Shown here in pieces: positions 28,559-37,560 of a DNA stretch of 45,869 nucleotides (the stretch's first letter is position 1; each line of letters opens with the position of its first letter). The DNA is from Cyclobacteriaceae bacterium (GTDB lineage: Bacteria; Bacteroidota; Bacteroidia; Cytophagales; Cyclobacteriaceae). The notes beneath the pieces are model-generated. The model searched no databases. It saw only the letters and a program-made list of their open reading frames with translations, and had not been told where the DNA came from. The stretch is taken from assembly GCA_020832375.1 (NCBI GenBank), contig JAFIEW010000020.1, positions 1 through 45,869 on the forward strand, read 5' to 3'. Made by a program: the position numbers and the translations under genes.

Positions 28559-29185
28559 ATGTCTGGAATTATCGGTAAAAAAATCGGAATGACTAGCATC
28601 TACAGTGCCGATGGACAACAAGTCGCATGCACATTGGTGGAAGCTGGTCCTTGTGTAGTAACACAAGTTAAGACAACAGAAACAGACGGCTACAACGCGG
28701 TTCAGTTAGGCTACGGTGAGAAAAAAGAAAAAAATACCACCCAGCCTCTTCAAGGTCATTTTAAAAAGGCTCAAACTACACCAAAAAAGAAATTGGTAGA
28801 GTTTAGAGATTTTGAAGTGAGTGAAGAAGTTTCTTTAGGTCAAGGTCTTACAGTGGATAAAGTTTTCGAAGAAGGAGAACTTGTACACGTGATTGGTACC
28901 TCTAAAGGAAAAGGATTCCAAGGTGTAGTAAAACGTCACGGTTTTGGAGGAGTAGGTCAAGCTACTCACGGTCAGCACAACAGGTTAAGAGCTCCTGGAT
29001 CTATTGGTGCGTGTTCATTTCCTGGGCGCGTATTTAAGGGCTTAAGAATGGCCGGTAGAACCGGTGGTGCTAGGGTAAAAGTTTTCAACTTAAGAGTAAT
29101 GAAAGTTTACCCTGAGAAAAATCTAATGGTAGTTAGTGGATCTATACCAGGTGCAAAAAATTCATACGTAATCTTAGAGAAGTAG
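28559..29185 (+). CDS. rplC: 50S ribosomal protein L3
   Basis: 208 residues. uL3 initiates 50S assembly and reaches towards the peptidyl-transferase centre with its loop ([21 protein letters not shown], here noted as [15 protein letters not shown], and [15 protein letters not shown]). N-terminal [13 protein letters not shown] is typical. First gene of the unit; rplD follows after 4 bases. Confidence 0.98.
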   Translation: MSGIIGKKIGMTSIYSADGQQVACTLVEAGPCVVTQVKTTETDGYNAVQLGYGEKKEKNTTQPLQGHFKKAQTTPKKKLVEFRDFEVSEEVSLGQGLTVDKVFEEGELVHVIGTSKGKGFQGVVKRHGFGGVGQATHGQHNRLRAPGSIGACSFPGRVFKGLRMAGRTGGARVKVFNLRVMKVYPEKNLMVVSGSIPGAKNSYVILEK

Positions 29186-29189
29186 TAAA

Positions 29190-29816
29190 ATGGAACTTTC
29201 AGTTTTAAAACACAACGGCGAAGATACAGGTAGAAAGATTACGCTTGATGATAGCATCTTTGGTGTAAGTCCTAACGATCACGCGATCTACCTTGATGTC
29301 AAGAGTTATTTGGCGAACCAACGACAAGGTACGCACAAGTCTAAAGAGCGTGCTGAAATAGCAGGTTCTACTCGGAAAATTAAGAAGCAAAAAGGTACAG
29401 GTACAGCAAGAGCTGGTAGTATCAAATCTCCAATTTTCAGAGGCGGTGGTAGAGTATTTGGTCCAAGACCAAAAGACTACTCATTCAAATTAAACAAGAA
29501 GACTAAGCAATTGGCTAGGAAGTCGGCTTTAGCTCACAAGGCTGCAACAAACGATATTACTATTCTTGAGGATTTCAATTTTGAATCCCCAAGGACTAAA
29601 AGTTATCTGGAGATGCTAAATAGCCTGTCTTTAGCGTCTAGTAAGACATTGCTTGTAATACCTGACACTGATAAGAACATTATCTTGTCTGGCAGGAACT
29701 TAAAAAATGCCAAAGTTATTACTGCTAATCAAATAAATACTTACAGCATCCTAGATGCAGATAAGCTGTTGGTTAGTGAAGGCTCTTTAGAAAAAATTAA
29801 AAACCTTTTTAATTAA
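29190..29816 (+). CDS. rplD: 50S ribosomal protein L4
   Basis: 208 residues. uL4 lines the exit tunnel with its extended loop (KKQKGTGTARAGSIKSPIFR region, about 66-86, with GGGRVFGP next). The globular domain ends with ILDADKLLVSEGSLEKI. In gamma-proteobacteria L4 controls its own operon by attenuation and translation repression; here that role is only a possibility. Confidence 0.98.
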   Translation: MELSVLKHNGEDTGRKITLDDSIFGVSPNDHAIYLDVKSYLANQRQGTHKSKERAEIAGSTRKIKKQKGTGTARAGSIKSPIFRGGGRVFGPRPKDYSFKLNKKTKQLARKSALAHKAATNDITILEDFNFESPRTKSYLEMLNSLSLASSKTLLVIPDTDKNIILSGRNLKNAKVITANQINTYSILDADKLLVSEGSLEKIKNLFN

Positions 29817-29820
29817 AACT

Positions 29821-30108
29821 ATGAGTGTACTAATCAAACCCCTCGTTACAGAGAAAGCTTCTGCACTCAACGAGTCTGGTAAATATGGTTTTATCGTTGA
29901 GAAAAAAGCTAATAAAATCCAGATTAAGCAGGAAGTAGAGAAGAAATACGGTGTTACTGTGGAGAGTGTTAATACTAGCATCATCCCTGGTAAGAAAAAA
30001 ACTAAATACACTAAATCTTCCGTTGTCAGTGGAAAAACATCATCTTATAAAAAGGCTATAATTCAAGTAGCGGATGGAGAGATGATTGATTTTTACAGCG
30101 GTATTTAA
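29821..30108 (+). CDS. rplW: 50S ribosomal protein L23
   Basis: 95 residues. uL23 sits at the tunnel exit and docks trigger factor and SRP. LIKPLVTEKAS (5-15) and KYGFIVEKKANKIQIKQEVE (about 21-40) are the family signature. 4 bases after rplD. Confidence 0.97.
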   Translation: MSVLIKPLVTEKASALNESGKYGFIVEKKANKIQIKQEVEKKYGVTVESVNTSIIPGKKKTKYTKSSVVSGKTSSYKKAIIQVADGEMIDFYSGI

Positions 30109-30119
30109 TATAAAAGATT

Positions 30120-30944
30120 ATGGCAGTAAGAAAATTAAAGCCCATTACTCCAGGGCAAAGACATAGATTAGCTCCTGTATATACAGAGCTAAGTAAGAAT
30201 AAGCCGGAGAAAAGCTTAATTGCGCCTATTAAGAAATCAGGTGGTAGAAATAACACCGGTAAGATGACAGTAAGGAATATTGGTGGAGGCCATAAGCGTT
30301 CTTACAGAATTATTGATTTCAAAAGAAGAAAGGCAAATATTCCGGCTACGGTTAAAGGTATTGAGTATGATCCAAATCGTACATCTTTTATTGCTTTGTT
30401 GCAGTATGTGGATGGAGAGAAGTCATATATTGTTGCTCCTCAGGGTTTAAAGGAGGGTGATGAAGTAATTTCTGGTTCTGGAGTTTCTCCTGAAGTAGGT
30501 AATGCACTTCCTTTAGCTGAGATTCCGTTTGGTACAATTATTCATAATGTTGAATTACGACCTGGCGCTGGCGCTTCATTGGCGAGAAGTGCTGGATCTT
30601 ATGTTCAATTATTAGCTAGAGAGGGGAAATATGTTACTATTAAACTTCCTAGTGGTGAAATGAGACTTGTCTTAGGTACTTGTTTTGCAACCATCGGTTC
30701 TGTTTCAAATGCAGACCATATGAATGTAAGGTTAGGTAAGGCTGGAAGAAACCGCTGGTTAGGGCGTCGTCCAAGAGTTAGAGGTGTTGCTATGAACCCT
30801 GTAGATCACCCAATGGGTGGTGGTGAAGGTCGTGCTTCGGGTGGACACCCGCGCTCTAGAAATGGCTTGTACGCTAAAGGTGGTAAAACCCGTAAACCGA
30901 ACAAGTATTCAGATAAATTAATCATTACTAAACGGAAAAAATAA
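30120..30944 (+). CDS. rplB: 50S ribosomal protein L2
   Basis: 274 residues. uL2 is essential for subunit association and the peptidyl-transferase region. [19 protein letters not shown] (about 41-59) and the conserved [15 protein letters not shown] with its histidine near 230 are intact. Its TAA overlaps the rpsS ATG by one base, implying coupled translation. Confidence 0.98.
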   Translation: MAVRKLKPITPGQRHRLAPVYTELSKNKPEKSLIAPIKKSGGRNNTGKMTVRNIGGGHKRSYRIIDFKRRKANIPATVKGIEYDPNRTSFIALLQYVDGEKSYIVAPQGLKEGDEVISGSGVSPEVGNALPLAEIPFGTIIHNVELRPGAGASLARSAGSYVQLLAREGKYVTIKLPSGEMRLVLGTCFATIGSVSNADHMNVRLGKAGRNRWLGRRPRVRGVAMNPVDHPMGGGEGRASGGHPRSRNGLYAKGGKTRKPNKYSDKLIITKRKK

Positions 30945-31222
30945 TGGCTAGATCATTAAAGAAAGGGCCATATATAGACTTCAGGCTCGAAAAGAAAGTT
31001 GAGGTTCAAAACGAATCAGGTAAAAAGTCTGTGATTAAGACTTGGTCAAGGAGAAGCATGATATCACCTGATTTTGTAGGGCATACATTCGCTGTACACA
31101 ACGGTAATAAGTTTATACCTGTCTATGTTACTGAAAACATGGTCGGTCATAAATTAGGTGAATTTGCGCCTACCCGAAACTTTAGAGGTCATATTTCCAA
31201 AAAAGATAAGGGTAAAAGATAA
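30944..31222 (+). CDS. rpsS: 30S ribosomal protein S19
   Basis: 92 residues. uS19 is in the 30S head, near the A-site finger. [12 protein letters not shown] at the N-terminus, [20 protein letters not shown] mid-protein and [14 protein letters not shown] are characteristic. Start shares a base with the rplB stop. Confidence 0.98.
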   Translation: MARSLKKGPYIDFRLEKKVEVQNESGKKSVIKTWSRRSMISPDFVGHTFAVHNGNKFIPVYVTENMVGHKLGEFAPTRNFRGHISKKDKGKR

Positions 31223-31229
31223 TTAAGAC

Positions 31230-31694
31230 ATGGAGAATACACAAAAGCTTAAAAAGTCTGTGCGCATAAGACTTCAGAAAGAAGAACTGAAAGCCCAGAA
31301 AGAGCAAAACGCAGGAAGACAAGGTGCAACAAAGGCTTCATTACGTAATATCCCTACCTCTCCAAGAAAAATGAGATTGGTAGCTGATATCGTACGAAAT
31401 CAGTCAGTGAACTACGCATTAAACTTGTTAAAGGTAACTCCTAACGTTGCTGCAAAGAGTGTTGAAAAGCTATTGCTTACCGCTATTGCAGATTGGCAGG
31501 TGAAAAATGAAGACGTTAGCCTCGAAGAAGCTAATCTATATATCAAAGAAATCTATGTTGATAGTGCAAGAATTCTAAAACGTTTGCGTCCAGCCCCACA
31601 AGGTAGAGCTCATCGTATCAGAAAGCGTTCAAATCACCTTACTATTGTCTTGGATAGCTTGGTATCCGACAATGTTGAAGCAACTCAAGAATAA
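31230..31694 (+). CDS. rplV: 50S ribosomal protein L22, N-terminally extended
   Basis: 154 residues, against ~110 in E. coli. uL22 lines the exit tunnel at the constriction with the loop carrying KRLRPAPQGRAHRIRKRSNH. The conserved domain begins at about residue 36 (ASLRNIPTSPRKMRLVADIV). The first ~35 residues are an extra, highly charged, helix-forming segment rich in Lys/Gln/Glu. The ATG at 31230 follows the rpsS stop by 7 bases; no internal ATG exists before residue 49, supporting the long form. Confidence 0.95.
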   Translation: MENTQKLKKSVRIRLQKEELKAQKEQNAGRQGATKASLRNIPTSPRKMRLVADIVRNQSVNYALNLLKVTPNVAAKSVEKLLLTAIADWQVKNEDVSLEEANLYIKEIYVDSARILKRLRPAPQGRAHRIRKRSNHLTIVLDSLVSDNVEATQE

Positions 31695-31716
31695 TTTAAC
31701 TAATTAAAGGATTACA

Positions 31717-32463
31717 ATGGGACAAAAAGTAAATCCTACCGGTTTAAGACTTGGAATAGTTAAAGGTTGGGACTCCAATTGGTATGGTGGTAACGACTTT
31801 TCAGATAAACTGGTAGAAGATCATAAAATAAGAAAGTACATCAATGCTAGAATTCCTAAAGGAGGTATATCTCGCATTGTTATTGAGAGAACACTAAAGC
31901 GCATTACTCTAACTATTCACACAGCACGACCTGGTGTTGTAATAGGAAAAGGTGGAGCTGAGGTAGATAAGTTGAAGGAAGAAATTAAGAAATTGACTGG
32001 GAAGGATGTTCAGATCAATATTTTCGAAATTAAGAGACCTGAGACTGATTCTAAATTGGTTGGGGAATCAATTGCACAGCAGCTTCAGGCGCGTATCAGT
32101 TACCGAAGAGCTATGAAACAGGCTATTGCTGGTGCAATGCGTGTAGGTGCTCAAGGTATTAAAGTTAAAGTATCTGGTCGCTTAGGCGGTGCTGAGATGG
32201 CTCGAGTTGAGCAATATAAAGAAGGTAGAATTCCTTTGCATACTCTTCGTGCTGACATCGATTACTCTGTTAGTGAGGCCAATACTGTTTATGGAAAGAT
32301 TGGAATAAAAGTGTGGATCTTTAAAGGTGAGATTTACGGTAAAGCTGATCTTTCTCCAAATGCAGGAGCTGAAAAAGCTAATGCTGGAGGATCTGGTAGC
32401 GGCGGCGCTGGTAACCGTGGTGCTAAGCGTGGCAGAGGTCGAGGTGAAAGAAAAAGAAAGTAA
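31717..32463 (+). CDS. rpsC: 30S ribosomal protein S3
   Basis: 248 residues. uS3 lies at the mRNA entry channel and helps unwind mRNA. The KH domain motif [14 protein letters not shown] is at about residues 72-85; the C-terminal domain follows. The last ~35 residues are a Gly/Arg/Lys tail ([20 protein letters not shown]), longer than in E. coli and probably disordered. Confidence 0.98.
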   Translation: MGQKVNPTGLRLGIVKGWDSNWYGGNDFSDKLVEDHKIRKYINARIPKGGISRIVIERTLKRITLTIHTARPGVVIGKGGAEVDKLKEEIKKLTGKDVQINIFEIKRPETDSKLVGESIAQQLQARISYRRAMKQAIAGAMRVGAQGIKVKVSGRLGGAEMARVEQYKEGRIPLHTLRADIDYSVSEANTVYGKIGIKVWIFKGEIYGKADLSPNAGAEKANAGGSGSGGAGNRGAKRGRGRGERKRK

Positions 32464-32485
32464 GACTTAAAAATTTTAAGTAAAG

Positions 32486-32905
32486 ATGTTACAGCCGAAA
32501 AGAACTAAGTTCAGGAAGATGCAGAAAGGTAGGGTAAAAGGTGTCGCTCAACGAGGACATACCTTATCTTTCGGTAACTTCGGTATAAAATCACTTGAGC
32601 CAGGCTGGATTACCAGTAGGCAAATTGAAGCTGCACGTATCGCCATGACACGTGCTATGAAAAGAGAAGGAAAAGTTTGGATTAGAATTTTTCCTGACAA
32701 ACCAATTACCAAAAAACCTGCAGAGGTTCGTATGGGTAAGGGTAAAGGTGCCCCTGAATATTGGGTGGCGGTCATTAAACCGGGTACAATATTATTTGAA
32801 GCTACCGGTGTGAAAAGAGGATTAGCTGAAGAGGCGCTTCGTTTAGCTGCACAAAAGCTTCCCGTAAGAACTAAGTTTGTAATTGCAAAAGACTATACCG
32901 AGTAG
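32486..32905 (+). CDS. rplP: 50S ribosomal protein L16
   Basis: 139 residues. uL16 positions A-site tRNA and joins late in 50S assembly. [16 protein letters not shown] at the start and [15 protein letters not shown], containing the arginine that is hydroxylated in E. coli, are present. 4 bases before rpmC. Confidence 0.98.
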   Translation: MLQPKRTKFRKMQKGRVKGVAQRGHTLSFGNFGIKSLEPGWITSRQIEAARIAMTRAMKREGKVWIRIFPDKPITKKPAEVRMGKGKGAPEYWVAVIKPGTILFEATGVKRGLAEEALRLAAQKLPVRTKFVIAKDYTE

Positions 32906-32909
32906 AAAG

Positions 32910-33110
32910 ATGAAGAATTCTGAAATGAAAGCACTTTCTGTAGATGAACTACAGGGAAAGCTAGCCGCTGAACAAGAGCATCTCTCAAAGCTTAAATTTG
33001 CTCATGCTATTTCTCCTCTGGAGAATCCCATGCAGATTAAGCTAGCAAGAAAATTGGTAGCTCGTTTGCAAACTGAATTAAAAGCAAGGGAACTTCAAAA
33101 TAATTTATAA
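32910..33110 (+). CDS. rpmC: 50S ribosomal protein L29
   Basis: 66 residues. uL29 is a two-helix protein at the tunnel exit beside L23. [20 protein letters not shown] and [19 protein letters not shown] are its two helices. An in-frame TTG upstream at 32883 would overlap rplP; the ATG at 32910, after the rplP stop, gives the usual length and is preferred. Its TAA shares one base with the rpsQ ATG. Confidence 0.95.
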   Translation: MKNSEMKALSVDELQGKLAAEQEHLSKLKFAHAISPLENPMQIKLARKLVARLQTELKARELQNNL

Positions 33111-33367
33111 TGGAGTCTAGAAATTTAAGAAAAGAAAGAATCGGTAAGGTAGTCAGTAATAAAATGGAAAAGTCCATTACCGTTGCTGTAGAAAGAAGAG
33201 TGAAACATCCAATCTATGGTAAGTTCATTGGGAAAACTACCAAATTAATGGCACATGATGACACTAATTCGTGTACCATCGGTGACTTGGTAAAAATCGC
33301 TGAAACCAGACCTTTGAGTCGAAATAAGCGCTGGAGATTAGTGGAAATCTTAGAAAAAGCTAAGTAA
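33110..33367 (+). CDS. rpsQ: 30S ribosomal protein S17
   Basis: 85 residues. uS17 is a primary 16S-binding OB-fold protein. [19 protein letters not shown] and the [17 protein letters not shown] end are the family signature. One base overlaps the rpmC stop, and one base separates it from rplN. Confidence 0.98.
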   Translation: MESRNLRKERIGKVVSNKMEKSITVAVERRVKHPIYGKFIGKTTKLMAHDDTNSCTIGDLVKIAETRPLSRNKRWRLVEILEKAK

Positions 33368-33368
33368 T

Positions 33369-33737
33369 ATGATACAGCAAGAATCAAGATTGTCTGTTGC
33401 TGATAATAGCGGTGCTAAAGAAGTTCTTTGCATTAGAGTATTAGGTGGCACAGGAAAGCGTTATGCTTCTATTGGTGATAAAATCGTAGTGACTGTAAAG
33501 TCAGCTTTATCATCTAGTAATATGAAAAAAGGTACAGTTTCTAAAGCTGTTGTTGTAAGAACTAAGAAAGCAGTTAGGAGAAAAGACGGGTCATATATTC
33601 GCTTTGAAGATAACGCTGCAGTTCTTTTAAATACTCAGAATGAACCTCGTGGCACAAGGATTTTCGGACCTGTGGCGCGTGAATTGAGGGAAAAGAAATT
33701 TATGAAAATAGTTTCTTTAGCTCCTGAGGTTCTTTAG
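33369..33737 (+). CDS. rplN: 50S ribosomal protein L14
   Basis: 122 residues, E. coli length. uL14 forms the inter-subunit bridge and is the docking site of ribosome silencing factor. [20 protein letters not shown] and [13 protein letters not shown] are characteristic. A 71-base gap with a hairpin follows, unusually wide for this cluster. Confidence 0.98.
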   Translation: MIQQESRLSVADNSGAKEVLCIRVLGGTGKRYASIGDKIVVTVKSALSSSNMKKGTVSKAVVVRTKKAVRRKDGSYIRFEDNAAVLLNTQNEPRGTRIFGPVARELREKKFMKIVSLAPEVL

Positions 33738-33772
33738 AATATTAATGTTGTCCAATAAATTATTGAAATGTT

Positions 33773-33794
33773 AAGGCTGGCAAAATCCAGTCTT
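33773..33794 (+). promoter_or_regulatory. Hairpin in the rplN-rplX gap
   Basis: AAGGCTGG/CCAGTCTT (33773-33780/33787-33794), eight pairs with one G-U, loop CAAAAT; 14 bases before the rplX ATG. There is no T tract, so it is not a normal terminator. Candidate for a protein-binding site or RNA processing site. Confidence 0.35.
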
Positions 33795-33808
33795 CTAAAT
33801 TAGGACCA

Positions 33809-34153
33809 ATGAAAAAAAATATTGATGTTCCTTCTAAGTTTCACATAAAAAAAGGTGATACTGTGAAGGTTACTTCTGGTAACTCAAAAGGTACAACTGG
33901 TAAAGTACTTAAAGTAGACAGAAAAAATTATCGCGCTTATGTTGAAGGTGCTAACCAAGTTACTAAACATAAGAAACCCACTCCTGGAAACCCTAGTGGC
34001 GAAATTGTAAAGCAAGAGGCTGGTATCCACATTAGTAATTTAGCTTTAATTAACCCTGCAACGGGTGAGCCTACTAGAGTAGGTCGCAAATTAAATGAAG
34101 ATGGTAAATTAGTTCGTTTCGCAAAAAAAACAGGGGAGGTGATCGATGAGTAA
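33809..34153 (+). CDS. rplX: 50S ribosomal protein L24
   Basis: 114 residues. uL24 initiates 50S assembly. A KOW motif ([20 protein letters not shown], about 12-31) lies near the N-terminus. It overlaps rplE by 8 bases (GTGATCGATGAGTAA context), indicating translational coupling. Confidence 0.97.
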   Translation: MKKNIDVPSKFHIKKGDTVKVTSGNSKGTTGKVLKVDRKNYRAYVEGANQVTKHKKPTPGNPSGEIVKQEAGIHISNLALINPATGEPTRVGRKLNEDGKLVRFAKKTGEVIDE

Positions 34154-34703
34154 GCCAAGAGTAAAAATAAAATATCAGGAAGAGGTATTGCCGGCATTAA
34201 TGAAAAAGTTCGGCTATAAGACTGTAATGCAGGCACCTAAAATCACCAAAATATGTATTAATAAAGGTATTGGTGATGCAGTAGCTGATAAAAAGCTTGT
34301 TGACGTAGGCGTTGATGAATTATCAACCATTACAGGACAAAAGGCAGTTCCTACCATTGCCAAAAAGTCTGTTTCAAACTTTAAGCTAAGGGAGGGTATG
34401 CCTATTGGGGCTAAAGTTACCTTACGTGGCGATAGGATGTATGAATTTATTGATCGTTTGATTGCTGTCGCTCTACCCCGAGTAAGAGATTTTAAAGGCA
34501 TCAGTGACAAAGGATTTGACGGCAGAGGTAACTATACTTTGGGCGTTCGTGAGCAAATTATATTTCCTGAAATTAGTATTGAGAAGGTCAATAAGATTAC
34601 AGGTATGGACATAACTTTTGTAACTACCGCTCAAACAGACGAGGAAAGCTTGGAGCTGCTCAAAGCTCTGGGAATGCCTTTTGTAAACAAAAACAAAGAA
34701 TAA
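34146..34703 (+). CDS. rplE: 50S ribosomal protein L5
   Basis: 185 residues. uL5 binds 5S rRNA and contacts P-site t[42 protein letters not shown] and [15 protein letters not shown] are conserved. The start lies inside the end of rplX; this is the usual site of S8-mediated control of the spc operon in E. coli, but I could not recognise an S8-binding fold here. Confidence 0.98.
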   Translation: MSKPRVKIKYQEEVLPALMKKFGYKTVMQAPKITKICINKGIGDAVADKKLVDVGVDELSTITGQKAVPTIAKKSVSNFKLREGMPIGAKVTLRGDRMYEFIDRLIAVALPRVRDFKGISDKGFDGRGNYTLGVREQIIFPEISIEKVNKITGMDITFVTTAQTDEESLELLKALGMPFVNKNKE

Positions 34704-34704
34704 A

Positions 34705-34974
34705 ATGGCTAGAGAATCAATAAAAGCTCGAGAGAGAAAAAGAGAAAAACTTGTTGCTAAATTTGCTGAAAAAAGAAAAGCTTTGAAGGAAGCTGGCGAT
34801 TGGCAGGGTTTAGATAAATTGCCTAAGAATTCTTCACCAGTAAGGTTGCACAACAGGTGCAAGCTTACTGGCAGACCTAAAGGCTACATGAGAAAATTTG
34901 GTATTTCGAGAGTTACCTTTAGAGAAATGGCTTCTGATGGTAAAATTCCTGGAGTAACTAAGGCTAGTTGGTAA
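34705..34974 (+). CDS. rpsN: 30S ribosomal protein S14, zinc-free type
   Basis: 89 residues, the long form of uS14. The shorter zinc-binding form has four cysteines; this one has a single Cys ([21 protein letters not shown] region), so it is the zinc-independent type. It is followed by an 86-base gap containing a promoter for rpsH. Confidence 0.97.
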   Translation: MARESIKARERKREKLVAKFAEKRKALKEAGDWQGLDKLPKNSSPVRLHNRCKLTGRPKGYMRKFGISRVTFREMASDGKIPGVTKASW

Positions 34975-34991
34975 GATTTCTAACTGCCTTT

Positions 34992-35021
34992 TTGGTTTTA
35001 GAATTTATTATAGTAACTTTG
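34992..35021 (+). promoter_or_regulatory. Internal promoter before rpsH
   Basis: TTG at 34992-34994, 19-base spacer, TAACTTTG at 35014-35021: exact consensus within the spc cluster. The leader of about 32 bases contains GCCG/CGGC (35021-35024/35052-35055) as a possible weak stem. It would give rpsH to rplQ, including secY and rpoA, a second dose of transcription. Confidence 0.82.
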
Positions 35022-35060
35022 CCGGCTCGCTAAGGGGAAAACGGCAATAATATATTCATT

Positions 35061-35462
35061 ATGGTTACGGATTCAATATCTGATTATTTAACACGCGTTA
35101 GAAACGCAATAAAAGCAAAACACAGAGTCGTCGAGATTCCTGCTAGTAATCTTAAAAAAGAGATTACTAAAGTTTTGCATGATAAAGGGTACATTCAGAA
35201 TTATAAATTCGAGGATGATAATGGACCTCAAGGGACCATTAAGATCGCTTTAAAATATCATCCTGCTACTAAAAAGCCTGCTATAGTTAACCTTACAAGG
35301 GTTAGCAAGCCAGGTTTAAGAAAGTATGCAGATGTTAACACTCTCCCAAGGGTTATTAATGGCTTAGGTATAGCCATTCTTTCAACTTCTAAAGGTGTAA
35401 TGACCGATAAAGAAGCTAGAAGAGAAAATGTTGGCGGAGAGGTATTATGTTATGTTTATTAA
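35061..35462 (+). CDS. rpsH: 30S ribosomal protein S8
   Basis: 133 residues. uS8 is a primary 16S-binding protein and the regulator of the spc operon in E. coli. DSISDYLTRVRNAIKAKH at the N-terminus and GLGIAILSTSKGVMTDKEARRENVGGEVLCYVY (C-terminus, motif STSKGVMTDKEA) are typical. It stands directly behind its own promoter. Confidence 0.98.
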   Translation: MVTDSISDYLTRVRNAIKAKHRVVEIPASNLKKEITKVLHDKGYIQNYKFEDDNGPQGTIKIALKYHPATKKPAIVNLTRVSKPGLRKYADVNTLPRVINGLGIAILSTSKGVMTDKEARRENVGGEVLCYVY

Positions 35463-35483
35463 TTAAAAAATTAGAAACAACTC

Positions 35484-36038
35484 ATGTCACGAATCGGTAA
35501 ACAGCCAGTCGATATCCCTAGTGGTGTAACCATTGAGGTTAATGCAGACAATGTTGTTACTGTTAAGGGTCCAAAAGGACAATTAACGCAACAGTTTGTA
35601 AAAGATATCAACGTGAAAGTTGAAGATGCTAAATGTATTTTAGATCGTCCATCTGATAGCAAAAAGCACAAAGCACTTCATGGTCTCTCACGCTCCCTAA
35701 TCGCCAATATGGTGGAAGGTGTCACTAATGGTTTTAAATATAATTTAGAACTGGTTGGTGTAGGTTATAAAGCGGTCGTTCAAGGCGACGTTTTAGATTT
35801 ATCCATAGGATACTCTCATAATATTCTTTTTCAAGCTCCAGAGGGAGTTACTTTTACAGCTGATACTCCTAAGGGTAAAGCACCTCAGGTATCAGTAGAA
35901 GGAATAGACAAGCAATTGGTTGGTCAAGTGACTGCCAAATTAAGATCTTTAAGACCTGTTGAGCCTTACAAAGGTAAGGGTATCAGGTTTGTAGGTGAGC
36001 AAATTAGAAGAAAAGCTGGTAAGACTGCTGCTAAATAA
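35484..36038 (+). CDS. rplF: 50S ribosomal protein L6
   Basis: 184 residues. uL6 is near the sarcin-ricin loop and factor-binding site. [15 protein letters not shown] at the start, [10 protein letters not shown], and C-terminal [21 protein letters not shown] are characteristic of its duplicated fold. Confidence 0.98.
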   Translation: MSRIGKQPVDIPSGVTIEVNADNVVTVKGPKGQLTQQFVKDINVKVEDAKCILDRPSDSKKHKALHGLSRSLIANMVEGVTNGFKYNLELVGVGYKAVVQGDVLDLSIGYSHNILFQAPEGVTFTADTPKGKAPQVSVEGIDKQLVGQVTAKLRSLRPVEPYKGKGIRFVGEQIRRKAGKTAAK

Positions 36039-36046
36039 GGGATAAT

Positions 36047-36400
36047 ATGGCGACTAGTAAATTAAATAGAAGGTTTAGAATAAGGAAAGGTATCCGTAAA
36101 AAAATTAGTGGTACACCAACTAAACCTAGAGTATCTGTATATAAGAGTAATAGGGCTATTTATGCTCAGATAATAGATGATGTTAACGGTGTAACTCTTG
36201 CTGCTGCTTCTAGCAAAGAATTTAATGCCGATAAGAAAAACTATAACTTAGAAGACTGCAAAGTTGTAGGTCAAAAACTAGCCGAAAAAGCTAAGACTGC
36301 TGGCATTGAAGATGTGGTTTTCGATAGAAGCGGTTATAGATATCACGGTAGAATTAAAAATTTAGCTGAAGGTGCCAGAGAAGGTGGCCTCAAATTTTAA
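36047..36400 (+). CDS. rplR: 50S ribosomal protein L18
   Basis: 117 residues. uL18 binds 5S rRNA in the central protuberance. [24 protein letters not shown] and [23 protein letters not shown] are conserved. 8 bases after rplF, 5 before rpsE. Confidence 0.98.
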   Translation: MATSKLNRRFRIRKGIRKKISGTPTKPRVSVYKSNRAIYAQIIDDVNGVTLAAASSKEFNADKKNYNLEDCKVVGQKLAEKAKTAGIEDVVFDRSGYRYHGRIKNLAEGAREGGLKF

Positions 36401-36405
36401 ATATT

Positions 36406-36924
36406 ATGTCTCAAGCAAATATAAAAAGCGTTAAGGCCAGCGAAATCGATCTTAAGGAGAAAGTAGTAGCTATAAAACGCGTAGCGAAAGTAGTGAAGGG
36501 TGGTAGAAGATTTAGTTTTTCTGCCATTGTAGTAGTTGGTGATGGTAATGGTGTAGTTGGTTATGGTTTAGGTAAAGCTAATGAGGTTACTGATGCTATT
36601 ACAAAGGGTATCGACGACGCTAAGAAGAATTTAGTTAAGGTGCCTATTATCAGAGATACTATTCCTCATGATATTATTGGTAAATTCGGTGGTGGTCTTG
36701 TACTTATTAAACCAGCTTCAAGCGGTACAGGTGTTATAGCCGGAGGTGCAATGCGTGCGGTTCTTGAAAGTGCTGGTGTTAAAAATGTGCTAGCAAAGAG
36801 TAAAGGTTCCTCCAATCCTCATAACGTGGTTAAAGCAACTTTTGATGCTCTTTTGAGAATGAGAGATGCTAATACTGTGGCAAGGGATAGAGGTGTAGAA
36901 TTATCTAAAGTATTTAATGGTTAA
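36406..36924 (+). CDS. rpsE: 30S ribosomal protein S5
   Basis: 172 residues. uS5 acts in decoding fidelity and mRNA entry. [22 protein letters not shown] (start of the double-stranded-RNA-binding-like domain), [17 protein letters not shown] and [17 protein letters not shown] are conserved. Confidence 0.98.
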   Translation: MSQANIKSVKASEIDLKEKVVAIKRVAKVVKGGRRFSFSAIVVVGDGNGVVGYGLGKANEVTDAITKGIDDAKKNLVKVPIIRDTIPHDIIGKFGGGLVLIKPASSGTGVIAGGAMRAVLESAGVKNVLAKSKGSSNPHNVVKATFDALLRMRDANTVARDRGVELSKVFNG

Positions 36925-36930
36925 GGGACT

Positions 36931-37110
36931 ATGGGAAAAGTAGTAATAACCCAGGTGCGTAGCACTATCGGGAGACCTGAAGATCAAAAGCGTACAATCA
37001 CTGCTTTGGGTCTTGGAAGAATCAACAAGTCTGTTGAAAAGGATTTAAATCCTGCTCTTCAAGGTATGATAAATAAAGTGAGTCATTTGGTATCAGTTAC
37101 TGAGAAATAA
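36931..37110 (+). CDS. rpmD: 50S ribosomal protein L30
   Basis: 59 residues, the usual bacterial length. It begins MGKVVITQVRSTIGRPEDQK and ends VSHLVSVTEK, with the conserved ALGLGRINKSVE between. ATG at 36931, stop TAA ending at 37110, one base before rplO. uL30 lies on the 50S surface near 5S rRNA. Confidence 0.97.
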   Translation: MGKVVITQVRSTIGRPEDQKRTITALGLGRINKSVEKDLNPALQGMINKVSHLVSVTEK

Positions 37111-37111
37111 A

Positions 37112-37558
37112 ATGAGACTACATACATTAAAACCAGCTGCTGGTTCTACTAAATCTAGAAAGAGAATAGGTAGAGGCCAGGGATCAGGTAGAGGTGGTAC
37201 CTCTACGAAAGGACATAAAGGTGCTAAATCTAGAAGTGGTTATAAGACCAAATTTGGTTTCGAAGGTGGTCAGATGCCTTTACAACGAAGAGTTCCTAAA
37301 TTTGGATTTAAGAGCCCAAATAGAATAGAAGTTAAACCAGTTAATCTTGATGATCTTCAGAAATTATCAGAAAAGTTGTCTGTTTCTGATATTACTGTTG
37401 AAACACTTGTTGATAATAACATTATCAAAAAGAACGACACTGTCAAGATTTTAGGAAAGGGTACAGTTACTAGTAAAATCAACGTTACTGCTCATGCTAT
37501 CTCTGCTTCTGCAAAGGAAGCTATTGAGAGTAGTGGTGGTAGTGTTAATATAGTGTAA
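37112..37558 (+). CDS. rplO: 50S ribosomal protein L15
   Basis: 148 residues. uL15 is a late-assembly 50S protein with a long basic Gly-rich N-terminal extension (RIGRGQGSGRGGTSTKGHKG, residues ~18-37) that threads into 23S rRNA. The C-terminal globular domain ends in ESSGGSVNIV. secY follows after 2 bases. Confidence 0.98.
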   Translation: MRLHTLKPAAGSTKSRKRIGRGQGSGRGGTSTKGHKGAKSRSGYKTKFGFEGGQMPLQRRVPKFGFKSPNRIEVKPVNLDDLQKLSEKLSVSDITVETLVDNNIIKKNDTVKILGKGTVTSKINVTAHAISASAKEAIESSGGSVNIV

Positions 37559-37560
37559 TT

